A stretch of 23,840 bases of DNA from Chloroflexi bacterium UBA4733 (lineage in GTDB: Bacteria; Chloroflexota; UBA4733): the NCBI GenBank assembly GCA_002404055.1, contig DHIZ01000349.1, positions 314 to 24,153 on the forward strand, given 5' to 3'. The position numbers were made by a program, and so were the translations under genes. Shown in pieces: positions 13,712-23,401 of the stretch. The notes below the pieces were generated by a model. The model did not search any database. It was not told the DNA's origin and saw nothing but the letters and a program-made list of their open reading frames with translations. How positions within the stretch are numbered: the first letter of the stretch is position 1; every line of letters begins with the position of its first letter.

Positions 13712-16222
13712 TCAAGCCTCCTCGTAAGTCCGGATCATCTCCGCATACCGTTCGGCCAACGCTACCGCGTGTTGTTCGGTTTCCGCTTCCGCCTGAACGT
13801 GGAAGACTGGCTTGTCGGCGTCCGGGACGATCACGATGGTGTCCAGGCCGGTGCTGAGGCGCACGCCTTGCGCTGACTTGCCGCCCATTTCCAGCGCCTG
13901 CTCGTGCAGCCGGCGCATCACCTTCCCCTTGTGTTCCCACGGGCAGTAGGCGTCGGTACTGGCGAGGAAATAGGGGGGCACTTCTGCCGCCATCTTGGAG
14001 AGTGTGCCGTCGGAGCGGATGAGCATCTCCAGCATCTTCACCGTCCCGAACAGCGCGTCGAAGCCCGCCGGCAGTTCCGGGAAAGCGAAGCCGCCGGCGC
14101 CATCGCCGACCAACACCAGATCTGATTGCATCGTCGCGCCGCTCACGACGACAGGGTCAGGCGCCAGGGTGCGCACACCGTTGCCGTCGGCTGTCGCCAG
14201 GGCGCCGATCAGGCGCGGGGCGTTCAACGGCACGCCGATCTCCGTCGACGGCGTGCCGCCGTGCCAGGAAAGCAACATCATAACGGCCAGGGCGTGCCAG
14301 GGCGGCAGCACCATCCCCTGCTCGCTGACAATGGTCATGCGTGTGCCACTGTAGTTGAACAGCACGCCCGCCGTTGCCCCGACTGCCTTCGTGACGGCAC
14401 TGAGCGTGCGCAGGTGCGTCGCGATGTTGGCCTCGGACCGCGTTTCCGGCTCGCCGGGAATGGCGTTGAGCTCGATCAGTTTGCAGCCGGCCTCCCGGAA
14501 CAGCCGTTGGCCCAGGGGGGCGAAGAGGCCACTGAAAAAGTCGACAACGATGGTCGGGCGTTCGCCTTCCAACAATGGTCGGTCGACGCGCTGCAGGAAG
14601 GCGGCGCGATAGCGCTCCTCGGCCACCGCCAGTGGCTCGGGGCCGGCGTAGATCGCGCCTAAGCGGTCGGCCGGCACGCGCCGCACGTCTTCCCGGACGT
14701 AGACGTTGGCGATCTTGCGCTCCGCGTTCTTGCTGACGTCGGCGCCATTGGCATCGAACAGCTTGATGTCCACGACGCGGGGGTCGAAGGGCGACATGCG
14801 CACGTGGATGCCGCCGCCGGCCCGGCTCAGGCGCGTTTCGTGACGGGCCACCGGGATCGGCAACGTTGAGGTATCCAGCACGTCGATGCCGGCAGAGGGC
14901 AGACCGGAAATGATGGCGCGCTTGATCATGCGGGCGCCCTTGGAGTTGCCCCGGTTGACCAGCACCGTGCCGCCCACGGGCAGCGTTGAACCATAGGCTG
15001 CGCCGACTTTGGCGGCCAGCTCCGGTGTCAACTCGACGTTCGCCAGCCCGCTGATGGTGGCGTGGCCGGCGAAGAGCGAACGCTTGGCACGACCTCCCCA
15101 GATCAGGCTGCTGCTGACCGTCGCCTGCTCCTCCACCTCCTTGTCCGGCCAGATCTTGACGTCGCTGCGCACAAGCGCACGTTCACCGATGGTGCAGCCA
15201 TCACCGACCACCGCTCCCTGCGCCACAATGGCGCCGGTGCGGATGGAGCACTGCTTGCCGATGATGGCGCCGGTGATCGAAGCGGCGTTGGAGATCAGAC
15301 AGTTGTTGAAGATGATGCTGCGGTCTACCGTGGCGCCACTCTCGATGACCGTGTTGTCACCGATCACCACCGGACCGTGCAGCACCGTGCCGGAGCGTAC
15401 CACGCAGCCTTCACCCAGATACACTGCGCCAAAAGAGCGCACACCCGGTTCGACCATGGCACTGCGTGCCGCCATCATGCCATTGGTCTGGCGAGCCTGC
15501 GGCAACGGGAGGGCGACGCGACCCTCCGCTAAATCGAAGCTGGCCTTCAGGTAATCGGCCAGGCTGCCAACGTCACACCAGTAGCCTTCCGCGACATAGC
15601 CGAACATGGGGTCGCCGCGACTCAGCAACTGCGGGAAGACGTCGCTGCTGAAGTCGAAGGAGCGCCCGGCGGGAATCAGATCCAAGACCTTGGGGTCCAG
15701 TACATAAATACCCGTGTTGGCAGTATCGCTGAAGACCTCGCCCCAGCTCGGCTTCTCCTGGAAACGTTGTACGGCGCCGTCGGTGTCGGTGATGACCACC
15801 CCGTATTCCAGTGGGTTGTTGACGTGAACGAGTACCAGGGTAGCCTGGGCCCGACGATCCTGGTGGTAGCGGATGACCCTGGTCAGGTCGATGTCCGTCA
15901 GGGCATCGCCGCTGATAATCAGGAAAGGCTCGTCCAGCATGTGTTGCGCGTTCTTGACGCTGCCGGCGGTGCCGAGCGGCGTCTCTTCCAGGGCATAGCG
16001 GATGTGGACACCGAAGTCGGCGCCGTCGCCGAAGTAGTCCTCGATCACGCTGGCCATGTAATGCACCGTCACGACGATCTCCGTGATGTGGTGCCGCTTG
16101 AGCAGCGTAATAATGTGCTCCATCACCGGCACGTTCAGGATGGGCATCATCGGCTTGGGACGGCCCAGAGTGAGCGGCCGCAAGCGGGAACCTTCGCCAC
16201 CCGCCATAACCACAGCAATCAT
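13712..16222 (-). CDS. Mannose-1-phosphate guanylyltransferase-like protein with degenerate phosphomannomutase domain
   Basis: Three-domain protein of 836 aa. Residues 1-230 are a nucleotidyltransferase: the signature GGEGSRLRP (8-16), Lys23, SGDALTDID (104-112) and GYWCDVGS (213-220). Residues 255-385 form a left-handed beta-helix of hexapeptide repeats. Residues 395-836 match the phosphoglucomutase/phosphomannomutase fold. In the last part the usual TASHNP serine loop reads RMSPFDP (475-481) and the metal loop DGDxDR reads NYSGTR, so metal binding and phosphotransfer look lost. The likely product is GDP-mannose (or another NDP-sugar), with the C-terminal domain binding or structural. ATG 16222 begins the canonical MIAVVMAGG; earlier residues of the open frame are unrelated. 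The mannosyltransferase-like gene lies directly upstream. Confidence 0.9.
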   Translation of the reverse strand: MIAVVMAGGEGSRLRPLTLGRPKPMMPILNVPVMEHIITLLKRHHITEIVVTVHYMASVIEDYFGDGADFGVHIRYALEETPLGTAGSVKNAQHMLDEPFLIISGDALTDIDLTRVIRYHQDRRAQATLVLVHVNNPLEYGVVITDTDGAVQRFQEKPSWGEVFSDTANTGIYVLDPKVLDLIPAGRSFDFSSDVFPQLLSRGDPMFGYVAEGYWCDVGSLADYLKASFDLAEGRVALPLPQARQTNGMMAARSAMVEPGVRSFGAVYLGEGCVVRSGTVLHGPVVIGDNTVIESGATVDRSIIFNNCLISNAASITGAIIGKQCSIRTGAIVAQGAVVGDGCTIGERALVRSDVKIWPDKEVEEQATVSSSLIWGGRAKRSLFAGHATISGLANVELTPELAAKVGAAYGSTLPVGGTVLVNRGNSKGARMIKRAIISGLPSAGIDVLDTSTLPIPVARHETRLSRAGGGIHVRMSPFDPRVVDIKLFDANGADVSKNAERKIANVYVREDVRRVPADRLGAIYAGPEPLAVAEERYRAAFLQRVDRPLLEGERPTIVVDFFSGLFAPLGQRLFREAGCKLIELNAIPGEPETRSEANIATHLRTLSAVTKAVGATAGVLFNYSGTRMTIVSEQGMVLPPWHALAVMMLLSWHGGTPSTEIGVPLNAPRLIGALATADGNGVRTLAPDPVVVSGATMQSDLVLVGDGAGGFAFPELPAGFDALFGTVKMLEMLIRSDGTLSKMAAEVPPYFLASTDAYCPWEHKGKVMRRLHEQALEMGGKSAQGVRLSTGLDTIVIVPDADKPVFHVQAEAETEQHAVALAERYAEMIRTYEEA

Positions 16223-16337
16223 CGCCTGCCTACCTCTCGCTACGCTGCCTACTGCGCGGCGCCGGCTTGAGACACGCCGCTCCGACAATGATAGTGCGCG
16301 CCGAACTGCTGCGCAAAGCCGACAGCCATAGGAACTC

Positions 16338-17069
16338 CTACGAGGTCCTCAGCCGCCAAAGGTGCTGGAGAAACAGCTTGCCGACGCGGAAGTCGGCCTT
16401 GCTGTTGCCGACCGCCCGGCGCCGGAAGCGGTACGGCACCTCGACCAACTGCCGGCGTGGGCAGCGAATCAACAGTTCGAGCGAAATCTTGAAGCCGAGT
16501 GGGCAGAGCACAATACCGGCGGTGATCTCCCGGCGAACCAGCAAGAAGCCGGAAAGAGGATCCCGGACCTGCCGGAGGCGCCGCGGAAAGAGCGCCTTGC
16601 TCACCCACTTGCAGCCGAGCGAAAAGAACGTGCGCAGCGGGCCGGCCAGCCCTTCGCTGCTGCCCCCGGGCATGTAGCGGCAGGCCATGACGACGTCGGC
16701 CTGGGTGCGCCGCGCTGCCGCCAGCAGTTCGGGAATTTTCTCCGGCGGATGCTGCATATCGGCGTCGATGACGCAGACATACTCAGCCGTTGAGTGTGCC
16801 AGGCCGTCGGTCACGGCGCCGGCCAGGCCGCCCCAACGTTGCGCTCCCGCGGCGCGGTGGATGTAGCGCACATGCAGGTCCGTACGGGCGGCAAGACCGG
16901 CCAGCACGGCCGGCGTGCCATCGTCGCTGTCGTCCACGAACAGCAACTCATAGCATTCCCCCGCCAGCGCCGCCTGCACCGCGCGCGCCAACAGCGGAGC
17001 ACTCTCTTCTTCGTTGCGGCTTGGCGCAATGACGGTCAAGGTGAGCGCTGCCGGTCCGTCACTCTGCAT
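16338..17069 (-). CDS. GT2 polyprenol-phosphate mannosyltransferase-like
   Basis: Glycosyltransferase family 2 enzyme, 243 aa, resembling dolichol-phosphate mannose synthase; it would move mannose from GDP-mannose to a polyprenyl phosphate at the inner membrane face. Visible motifs are APSRNEEES (15-23), [10 protein letters not shown] (43-52), the metal-binding DAD (102-104) in [16 protein letters not shown] (169-175) and the acceptor-loop [14 protein letters not shown] (211-224). It has no membrane helix or GtrA-like tail, so it is the soluble type. ATG 17069 has GAGGGG upstream. It is upstream of the guanylyltransferase-like gene by 115 bp on the same strand, so donor synthesis and use may be co-transcribed; lipid-linked mannose would serve glycolipid, cell-wall glycan or protein mannosylation. 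Confidence 0.86.
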   Translation of the reverse strand: MQSDGPAALTLTVIAPSRNEEESAPLLARAVQAALAGECYELLFVDDSDDGTPAVLAGLAARTDLHVRYIHRAAGAQRWGGLAGAVTDGLAHSTAEYVCVIDADMQHPPEKIPELLAAARRTQADVVMACRYMPGGSSEGLAGPLRTFFSLGCKWVSKALFPRRLRQVRDPLSGFLLVRREITAGIVLCPLGFKISLELLIRCPRRQLVEVPYRFRRRAVGNSKADFRVGKLFLQHLWRLRTS

Positions 17070-17108
17070 ATCGCTGCCCCTCTGCGCTCGTCAGACGTGC
17101 AGTGTACC

Positions 17109-17137
17109 GCCGGGTCCTCTCCCGGCCCTGCGGGGCC
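17109..17137 (-). other. Two overlapping, mutually exclusive hairpins after the kinase gene
   Basis: GCCGGG/CCCGGC (17109-17126, loop TCCTCT) and GGCCC/GGGCC (17124-17137, loop TGCG) share 17124-17126. They lie in the 71-bp gap between the kinase stop and the glycosyltransferase start. There is no T-tract; they may be a weak terminator or an RNA switch between the two genes, or nothing. Confidence 0.3.
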
Positions 17138-17140
17138 ACC

Positions 17141-18835
17141 CTACACCGGCACCCTCGCCTCGCTGGGCAGTAGCGAGGCGTCAGCGGCAACCACTTCCGG
17201 GAGCAGGGGAAATGGGGCGACGGTCGCAGGCGGTGCGATAGAGTGCAATGGCACCGTGAAGCTGAAGGTACTGCCGGCGCCCAGTGAACTTTGCAGCTCG
17301 ATGCTGCTGCCGTGCAGTTGGGCCAGGCGGCGGGTAATGGCGAGGCCAAGGCCCGTGCCGCCATAACGCCGCGAGGTGCTCCCATCGGCCTGACGGAACT
17401 CTTCGAAGATCAACTCGTGCGCCGCGGGTGCAATACCGATACCGGTGTCGCGCACGGTGAAGCGGACTCGCTCACCTTCCAGTCCAACGAGCAGGGCGAC
17501 ATGCCCCACCTCGGTGAACTTTACAGCGTTGGAGAGCAGGTTCAAGAGCATCTGTCCAAGGCGCGTGGGGTCGCCCCAGCACACTTCCACGCTGGCAGCA
17601 ACTGCGCTTTGGAGCGACAGCTTTTTGGCATTCGCCATTGGCTCGAGCGTGGTGAGCACGCTTCGCACGACGTCCTTCACTTTGATCTGTTGCCAGTGGA
17701 GTTCCACACGGCCCGCCTCGATCTTGGAGAGGTCCAGGATATCATTGATAATCGCCAGCAACGACTCGGCACTTTGGACCACCCGGTGTACGTCCTGGCG
17801 CTGTTCGTCCACAAGGGGGCCATCAATGCCTTCCAACAGGACATGCGAATAGCCAATGATCGAATTCATGGGAGTGCGCAACTCGTGACTCATGTTTGCC
17901 AGAAACTCGCTCTTCAGGCGATTGGCGCGAGCCAGGGCGACGTTGCTCTCCCGCAACTGCAGCAAGGTCTCGAAGTGCTCGTACCCCACACTAATCAGGC
18001 GGGCGAGGGTCTCCAACAGCGCGCGTTGCTCGATGTGGGAGCGTTGATCTGGTGACTCATCCGCGGCAAAGTAGAGTTCGACTGCACCGATGGTGCGCCC
18101 TTGTTCCTGAACCGGGAAGGCGAGTGCCCGCGTGATAGCCAGATGGTCCAGCAGAGTCCTCGCTTCGTCCGGCACGTCCGCTGGGCTAATCCAGCGATTG
18201 CTGATCTTCGTGTCGGTCAGCGCCTGCGCCAGCGGCGTCCCGGTGCAGGGCAACGCCATCACCAACGTCTGCCCCAGTTGCTGGAAGCCATCTCCATTCC
18301 CTCCGGCATGGGCGACCGAAGGCGCCTGCCCCGGTCCCACACCCGACACAAAAATGCCCCCCGTGGCGCGCATAATTTTGACAAGGCTGGCGATCATGCG
18401 TTGCTCGAACTGCGTCGGGTCAAGCGTGTCGATGATGGTCCTGGCGACAGTATTCAGGGTTTCCAGGTCCGAGAGGCGATAGTACACGCTGATTCGTTCA
18501 CGTTGGAGTGAATCGACCATACTCTGAAAGGCTGCCGCCAGCCAGCGGACACCGCCATCGGTGGCGCCGTCGAGCTCCGAGTCTGGTGGGACGCCGGCAA
18601 CCTGCAACGCCTGGCGACCGAGTTCGGTCAGGACAGCGTTCGTCGTCTTTTCAGCCCGATAGGCAGCACGCACGTTGGCAACGGTAAAGGCGATGGCAAT
18701 GAGCAGCAGCACCAGGATGGCAATAGCGAGCGACAGGAGCGTGCCGTGTTCACCCGGCATCTGGAAGAGCACGAGGACCGTGCAAGCCATGCAGGCCAGC
18801 GGAAAGGCTGCCAGAAAGGTAAAGCGGATCAGCAT
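17141..18835 (-). CDS. Membrane sensor histidine kinase with GAF domain
   Basis: Two-component sensor kinase, 564 aa. Two hydrophobic segments (about 4-25 and 32-54) anchor it with almost no extracellular part, so it probably senses a cytoplasmic or membrane signal. A coiled region and a GAF domain (about 125-290) follow. HisKA carries the phospho-acceptor His317 in ANMSHELRTPMNS, and the ATPase domain has the N box with Asn436 (NLLSNAVKF), G1 DTGIGI (463-468) and G2 GGTGLGLAI (492-500). The final 35 residues are Pro/Ala-rich. ATG 18835 has GGGGAG upstream. It is divergent from a single-domain response regulator, its likely partner, and lies upstream of the mannosyltransferase-like gene on the same strand. 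Confidence 0.93.
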   Translation of the reverse strand: MLIRFTFLAAFPLACMACTVLVLFQMPGEHGTLLSLAIAILVLLLIAIAFTVANVRAAYRAEKTTNAVLTELGRQALQVAGVPPDSELDGATDGGVRWLAAAFQSMVDSLQRERISVYYRLSDLETLNTVARTIIDTLDPTQFEQRMIASLVKIMRATGGIFVSGVGPGQAPSVAHAGGNGDGFQQLGQTLVMALPCTGTPLAQALTDTKISNRWISPADVPDEARTLLDHLAITRALAFPVQEQGRTIGAVELYFAADESPDQRSHIEQRALLETLARLISVGYEHFETLLQLRESNVALARANRLKSEFLANMSHELRTPMNSIIGYSHVLLEGIDGPLVDEQRQDVHRVVQSAESLLAIINDILDLSKIEAGRVELHWQQIKVKDVVRSVLTTLEPMANAKKLSLQSAVAASVEVCWGDPTRLGQMLLNLLSNAVKFTEVGHVALLVGLEGERVRFTVRDTGIGIAPAAHELIFEEFRQADGSTSRRYGGTGLGLAITRRLAQLHGSSIELQSSLGAGSTFSFTVPLHSIAPPATVAPFPLLPEVVAADASLLPSEARVPV

Positions 18836-19074
18836 ACGCTCCCCATCCGCGTCTGCCGGAGCAAACGGCCCCTGCCATCCAGCCCCCGGCAGTAGCCATG
18901 ACTCGGCTTGACCGACGCATAATTACACTATACATTTCGACATTGGACATGAATTGACGCTCCGCCCCCCCCGTTTGTGCTATCCAGGGACAGCGGATAT
19001 TCTGGGAGTCCGGCTCGCTCGTACAGTGGAAAGCAGTCGGCTCCGCTGGCGCGAAAGCAGTTGAGGTTGAGTAC
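18836..19074. promoter_or_regulatory. Divergent control region of the kinase and response regulator
   Basis: This 239-bp gap has an AT-rich island at 18914-18956 in otherwise GC-rich DNA. A possible rightward promoter is TTGACC (18908-18913), 15 bp, TATACA (18929-18934); the leftward one is not clear. No operator or riboswitch was recognised. Confidence 0.4.
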
Positions 19075-19461
19075 ATGGCGCAGCGTATCCTCGTCGTTGA
19101 CGACGACAACAGCAACCTGGAGCTGGCCCGCAAAATTCTGGGGGCGGGTGGCTACGAAGTACTGCTCGCCCACGATGGCCGCGAGGCGGTCAGCGTTGCC
19201 CTCAGCACGCTCCCCGACCTCATCCTCATGGACCTGTCCCTACCCGGCCTCAACGGCTGGGAGGCTGTGCAGCAGATACGCAGCGGCACGACGCATCCGA
19301 TCCCAATCGTTGCCCTGACCGCCCATGCCATGGCCGGTGATCGCGAGCAGGCGCTGGCAGCAGGCTGCACCGAATACCTCGCCAAGCCATATAAGCCGTC
19401 GGAATTGCGCGCCAAGATCAGTAGCCTGCTGCCCAATACCAAGGAGGGGGCTGGCGACTAA
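19075..19461 (+). CDS. Single-domain response regulator (CheY/DivK-like)
   Basis: Stand-alone receiver domain, 128 aa, with no DNA-binding or enzymatic output domain. The acidic pocket is Asp9-Asp11 (VVDDDNSN), the phospho-acceptor is Asp53 (ILMDLSLPG), the switch Thr is 82 (ALTAHAMAGD) and the conserved Lys is 104 (LAKPYKP). It likely receives phosphate from the divergent kinase and acts by protein contact. ATG 19075 has GAGG upstream. The last four codons and the stop lie in the left arm of a 28-bp inverted repeat, so the natural C-terminus may have been altered by that element. Confidence 0.93.
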   Translation: MAQRILVVDDDNSNLELARKILGAGGYEVLLAHDGREAVSVALSTLPDLILMDLSLPGLNGWEAVQQIRSGTTHPIPIVALTAHAMAGDREQALAAGCTEYLAKPYKPSELRAKISSLLPNTKEGAGD

Positions 19462-19600
19462 AGTCGCGCCTACGAACGGGCTAATGGTCAGCCTGCGGCT
19501 GCCGGCACCTGCGCGGGCTGTGAACGAGTCACCGAAGGCTGGTATCCAGTCCGCGAAGGCGGACTTTGCTCCTTCGTAGGCGCGACTTTAGTCGCCAGCC
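19449..19600. repeat. 28-bp perfect inverted repeat at the end of the response regulator
   Basis: Arms 19449-19476 and 19573-19600 are complementary over 28 bp around a 96-bp centre. Each arm contains the palindrome GCGACT-AA-AGTCGC (left copy 19454-19467). The centre has a further hairpin, AGTCCGC/GCGGACT with loop GAAG (19548-19565). The response-regulator stop TAA (19459-19461) is inside the left arm. The rest of the 217-bp gap up to 19678 holds no gene. From memory only, blocks of this kind recur in many copies in some Chloroflexota and cyanobacterial genomes. Confidence 0.92.
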
Positions 19601-19678
19601 GTCGCCACGCGACCAAGGTAGACCAGTCACGTATCATGCATGCAGCGGCGTTCGCTTGCCCCGCACAGGTCCACCGCC

Positions 19679-21391
19679 ATGCTGCTGCTCGCTGTTGCTT
19701 TTGTTGCCGGTGTGCTGACCGTGCTGTCACCGTGCATCTTGCCGGTGTTGCCAATCATCCTCTCCGCCGGGGCGACCGGCAACCGGCGGCGGCCCCTCGG
19801 TGTGGGTGTCGGCTTCATTGCCAGCTTCACGTTCTCGGCGGCCTTGCTTGCCGCCCTGATCGCCGCCACCGGGTTGCCGACAGGCGCACTGCGGCTGCTG
19901 GCGATCGCAGTGATCCTCATGATGGGGGGCGTGTTGCTCCTGCCTGCCCTGCGCGACCGCATGGAGGTGACGCTAGGCCGTCTGGGCCAACTGCTGCCGC
20001 AACCGCCGTCCACGCGACGCGGCGGTTTCCGCAGCGGCCTGCTGGTGGGGCTGAGCGCCGGCCTGGTCTGCGCCCCCTGCGCCGGGCCGGTACTCACCGC
20101 GGTAGCGACGTTGGCCGCCGTCAGTCGCATCTCAGCCGGACTGATCGCCGTCGCCGCCGCCTATGCTACGGGCCTGGCCATACCGTTGACGGCCGTGGGA
20201 TTCGGCACGCAAGCGTTGACGCGTCGCCTGCGTTGGACAGCAAGCGTCGTGACGCCCCTGGCCGGTGTCCTGCTGCTCCTGACCGGCGTCGGGCTGGCGC
20301 TCGGCCTGGATCAACGGGCGGAACTGTGGGCGGCCTCCGCCACCAGTTGGACCGGCGCGCTGCGGGCGATAGAGGAAAAGCCGGCAGTGGTAGTGCAACT
20401 GGCCCGGCTGCGCGGTCAGGATGTGCAGGCGCCCAGCAATCTGCCGGCGCTGCAGAACTATGGCCCGGTCACGGAGTTCGTCGGCCTCACCAACTGGATG
20501 AATGGACCGGCCCTCACCATGCAGGGGCTGCGCGGAAAGGTCGTCCTGGTGGACTTCTGGACCTACTCCTGCGTCAACTGCGTACGGGAACTGCCCCACG
20601 TGGAGGCATGGTACCAACGTTACGCGGCGGACGGCTTCGTTGCCATCGGCATCCATACGCCGGAGTTCTCCTTTGAGCACGATCCGGCCAACGTGGCGGA
20701 CGCCGTAAAGATGCAGCACATTACCTTCCCGGTAGCGCTGGACAACAGCATCGCCACCTGGAACGCCTACCGCAACCTCTTCTGGCCGGAGATGTACCTG
20801 ATTGACGCCAACGGCATAGTCAAGTACATCCACGCCGGGGAGGGCGATTATCCGGCGACGGAGGCCGGCATTCGCACGTTGCTGGCCGAGGCCGGGCACG
20901 CTCCCACGCAGGGCTGGACGGGAACCCCCGACACCTCGCCGCAGGTCTTCGATATCACCGCCGAGACCTATCTGGGCGCCGACCATTTGCACACGCTCGC
21001 CTCACCGCAGAACGCCCAGCCAGGCGTGGCGATGGTGTATTCCCTGCCCGCCAGGCTCAGCACCGGCAGTGTCGCCTTGCAGGGAACCTGGACCCTCCAA
21101 CCGGAGTACGTCCAGTCCGACAGCGCCGGCACGTTGGCGCTCAACTTCTACGCTGATCGCGTCTATCTCGTGCTCACACCGGCCGCCGCGGGCCAGGTCG
21201 TCGACGTTCAGCTTGATGGCGTCCCAATTCTGGCGGCCCAGGCAGGCGCCGACGTGCAGCAGAGTCACCTGACGCTCGACGTGCCGCGTCTCTATCGCGT
21301 TGTCGACCTGCACGGCCCCCCGGCCAGGCACGAACTGCGCTTGCAGTTCGGCACGCCGGGGGCGCAAGCCTACTCCTTCACCTTCGGGTGA
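19679..21391 (+). CDS. DipZ-like CcdA-thioredoxin fusion, thiol-disulfide membrane protein
   Basis: Membrane protein of 570 aa that would carry reducing power from cytoplasmic thioredoxin to extracytoplasmic thiols, for cytochrome c assembly or disulfide repair. The N-terminal half is a six-helix CcdA domain with the redox pair in SPCILP (Cys19) and CAPCAGP (Cys131/134). An external thioredoxin/TlpA domain has the active site CVNC (298-301) in WTYSCVNC and a cis-Pro in WPEMYLID. The last ~150 residues form the beta-rich C-terminal domain seen in mycobacterial DipZ. ATG 19679 opens directly into the first helix and has CAGG upstream; ATG 19640 adds 13 residues but has no ribosome binding site. 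It converges with the permease gene, with one base between their stops. Confidence 0.9.
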   Translation: MLLLAVAFVAGVLTVLSPCILPVLPIILSAGATGNRRRPLGVGVGFIASFTFSAALLAALIAATGLPTGALRLLAIAVILMMGGVLLLPALRDRMEVTLGRLGQLLPQPPSTRRGGFRSGLLVGLSAGLVCAPCAGPVLTAVATLAAVSRISAGLIAVAAAYATGLAIPLTAVGFGTQALTRRLRWTASVVTPLAGVLLLLTGVGLALGLDQRAELWAASATSWTGALRAIEEKPAVVVQLARLRGQDVQAPSNLPALQNYGPVTEFVGLTNWMNGPALTMQGLRGKVVLVDFWTYSCVNCVRELPHVEAWYQRYAADGFVAIGIHTPEFSFEHDPANVADAVKMQHITFPVALDNSIATWNAYRNLFWPEMYLIDANGIVKYIHAGEGDYPATEAGIRTLLAEAGHAPTQGWTGTPDTSPQVFDITAETYLGADHLHTLASPQNAQPGVAMVYSLPARLSTGSVALQGTWTLQPEYVQSDSAGTLALNFYADRVYLVLTPAAAGQVVDVQLDGVPILAAQAGADVQQSHLTLDVPRLYRVVDLHGPPARHELRLQFGTPGAQAYSFTFG

Positions 21392-21392
21392 G

Positions 21393-23339
21393 CTACCCCT
21401 TCACGCTCCCCGCCGTCAGGCCGCCCACCATGTAGCGCTGGGCGAGGCCATAGATCACGACGACGGGAATGGCCATCATCAACGATGCGGCCATCAGTTG
21501 GCCCTGCGGGTAGGTGTCGCCGAAGATCATCTGGGCCATGCCCACCGGCAGGGTGAGCACCTTGCTGCTCTGCAGCAGGATGTAGGCCAGGAAGAACTCG
21601 TTCCAGGCGCCGGTGATGGCGAACAGCGTCACTGCAAAGAGGGCAGGCTTGGAAAGCGGCAGGATGAGTTTGAAGAAGGTCTGCGCCCGCGTGGCGCCGT
21701 CGATCATGGCGGCGTCTTCCAACTCTTCCGGGATGGAGCGGTAGTAACTCATCAGCAGCCAGCAGGCAAAGGGCAGCGTGAAACTGGGGTAGGCCAGCAT
21801 CAGCGCTTGCAGGGTGTTGACCAGATGCAGCATCGACATGATCTGGTACAAGGGGATCAGCATGGCGACGCCGGGCATCATGTAGGTGAGCAGCAGCATC
21901 GTGGCGAAGAAACTGGAGCCCCGCCAGCGCAGCCGGGCCAGCGCGTAGGCGCCGGCAGCGGAGGCCAATACGCCGACGAACACCGAGACCACCGCGACCT
22001 GGATGGTGTTCAGGAACCAGTGCAGGAAGTCGGTCTCAAAGAGCAGCGAGTTGATCTGGTGCATCGTCCAGGGCGCCGGCCAGAAGAGGGAAAGCGCCTG
22101 CTGGATCTGGCCATCGGTCTTGAAGGAGGTGACGATCATCCAGTAGAACGGCATCAACTCAAAGAGCAGCAGCAGCGTCAGTAGCGTGCCGGCGGCAATC
22201 GTACCGGCTCGCCGGGCGGCGCGGGCGCCAACGAGCGGTTGACCCGGCGCGGGGTGCGTCACGAGGCGGATGAGGCGCGGGATGCTGCCCAGGGCGACCT
22301 CGCCGCCATCGAGCAGCGTGTTGATCACCCAGGCCAGCGGGCGCAGCGCCAAACTGAGGATGCGTACCTTCTTGTTTTCCGACGGGTCGGCTTTGGTATC
22401 GGAGCGCAGGTAGCTACCCAGCAGCCAGATGAAGAAGCCAAAGACAGGCACCAGGAAGAGCGCCATCGCCACGCCGGAGCCGAAGTTGAGGGCGTTGAAG
22501 GCCCGTTCATAGACGAGGATGCCGACGACGCGCGTCGCGTCCAGCGGACCACCGCTGGTCATCAGGTAAATCGCCCCGAAGTTGTTCATCGTAGCGATCC
22601 AGGAGAGCAGTTCCGCCACGATGATGGTATAGCGCAGGCCGGGGATCGTGATGTAGCGAAAACGGTGCCAGGCGTTGGCGCCGTCAATAGAAGCAGCATC
22701 GTACTGTTCGGCGTCGATCGACTTGAGACCGGCCAGTTGGGTGATGGTGAAGAAAGGAATGCCCGCCCAGACGTTGACGACGATCACTGCCCAGAGGGCG
22801 GTCGCCGGGTTGCCCAGGAAGGCAAGGTTCGGTGAGCCGATGTGGAAAAAGCCGAGGATGCTGTCGAAGCCGCCAAAGAGCGGATCGTAGAGCGCCAGCC
22901 AGACGAGTGCCTGCACCACTTGCGGCACAATCCACGGCAACAGGATCAGGGCAGCCCAGAGGCTGCGCCAGCGACGCGAGTTGTGAATGAGCAAGGCGGC
23001 CATGATGCCTAGTGCCAGCTTGAACACTTCCGCCCAGAAGGTGAACTTGACAGTCAAGCCGAGCGCACTGAGAAAGTCCGCGTCGTGCAACAGCGCTGCG
23101 TAGTTCGCCAAGCCGATCCAGGGGCCAATGGTGAGTGTGCTGCCGATGGTGTTGGTGAAGCTGACGTAGACGCCTTGCAGGAACGGCCAGGCGTCGAGGA
23201 GGAAGAGCAAAATCAGGGTAGGCGCGAAGAAGAGCCAGGCGGCCTTCCAGTCGCGCCCGAGAAAATGGTCAAGGCCCGAACGCCGGATGGTCGGCACGTG
23301 TACCGCTTCGGTACGGATGCGAGCCTGTTCAGTAGCCAT
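21393..23339 (-). CDS. Fused two-half sugar ABC transporter permease (MalF-like + MalG-like)
   Basis: One 648-residue frame holds both membrane subunits of a carbohydrate-type ABC importer. Residues about 30-315 are a MalF/UgpA-type permease with its EAA loop at 211-235 (EQYDAASIDGA...). A cytoplasmic linker at about 315-375 follows. Residues 376-648 are a MalG/UgpE-type permease with its EAA loop at 538-562 (EELEDAAMIDGAT...). Both Gly residues of each EAA loop needed for ATPase docking are present. Normally these are separate genes of about 300 and 280 aa. ATG 23339 has GAGGAGG 8 nt upstream. The SBP gene precedes it on the same strand with a large stem-loop between. No ATPase gene is in the window; a shared MsmX-type ATPase elsewhere is likely. 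Confidence 0.93.
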   Translation of the reverse strand: MATEQARIRTEAVHVPTIRRSGLDHFLGRDWKAAWLFFAPTLILLFLLDAWPFLQGVYVSFTNTIGSTLTIGPWIGLANYAALLHDADFLSALGLTVKFTFWAEVFKLALGIMAALLIHNSRRWRSLWAALILLPWIVPQVVQALVWLALYDPLFGGFDSILGFFHIGSPNLAFLGNPATALWAVIVVNVWAGIPFFTITQLAGLKSIDAEQYDAASIDGANAWHRFRYITIPGLRYTIIVAELLSWIATMNNFGAIYLMTSGGPLDATRVVGILVYERAFNALNFGSGVAMALFLVPVFGFFIWLLGSYLRSDTKADPSENKKVRILSLALRPLAWVINTLLDGGEVALGSIPRLIRLVTHPAPGQPLVGARAARRAGTIAAGTLLTLLLLFELMPFYWMIVTSFKTDGQIQQALSLFWPAPWTMHQINSLLFETDFLHWFLNTIQVAVVSVFVGVLASAAGAYALARLRWRGSSFFATMLLLTYMMPGVAMLIPLYQIMSMLHLVNTLQALMLAYPSFTLPFACWLLMSYYRSIPEELEDAAMIDGATRAQTFFKLILPLSKPALFAVTLFAITGAWNEFFLAYILLQSSKVLTLPVGMAQMIFGDTYPQGQLMAASLMMAIPVVVIYGLAQRYMVGGLTAGSVKG

Positions 23340-23401
23340 GCGAAGCGCCTCCTCAATGGGTGACCGTCAACGTTCGGAAAGGGAGGGGTCACAGGCGGTG
23401 C

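Noticed and set aside
19462..19678. A small gene or structured RNA in the 217-bp gap
   Set aside because: The structure is fully accounted for by the inverted repeat and its inner hairpin; no start codon with a ribosome binding site opens a credible frame.
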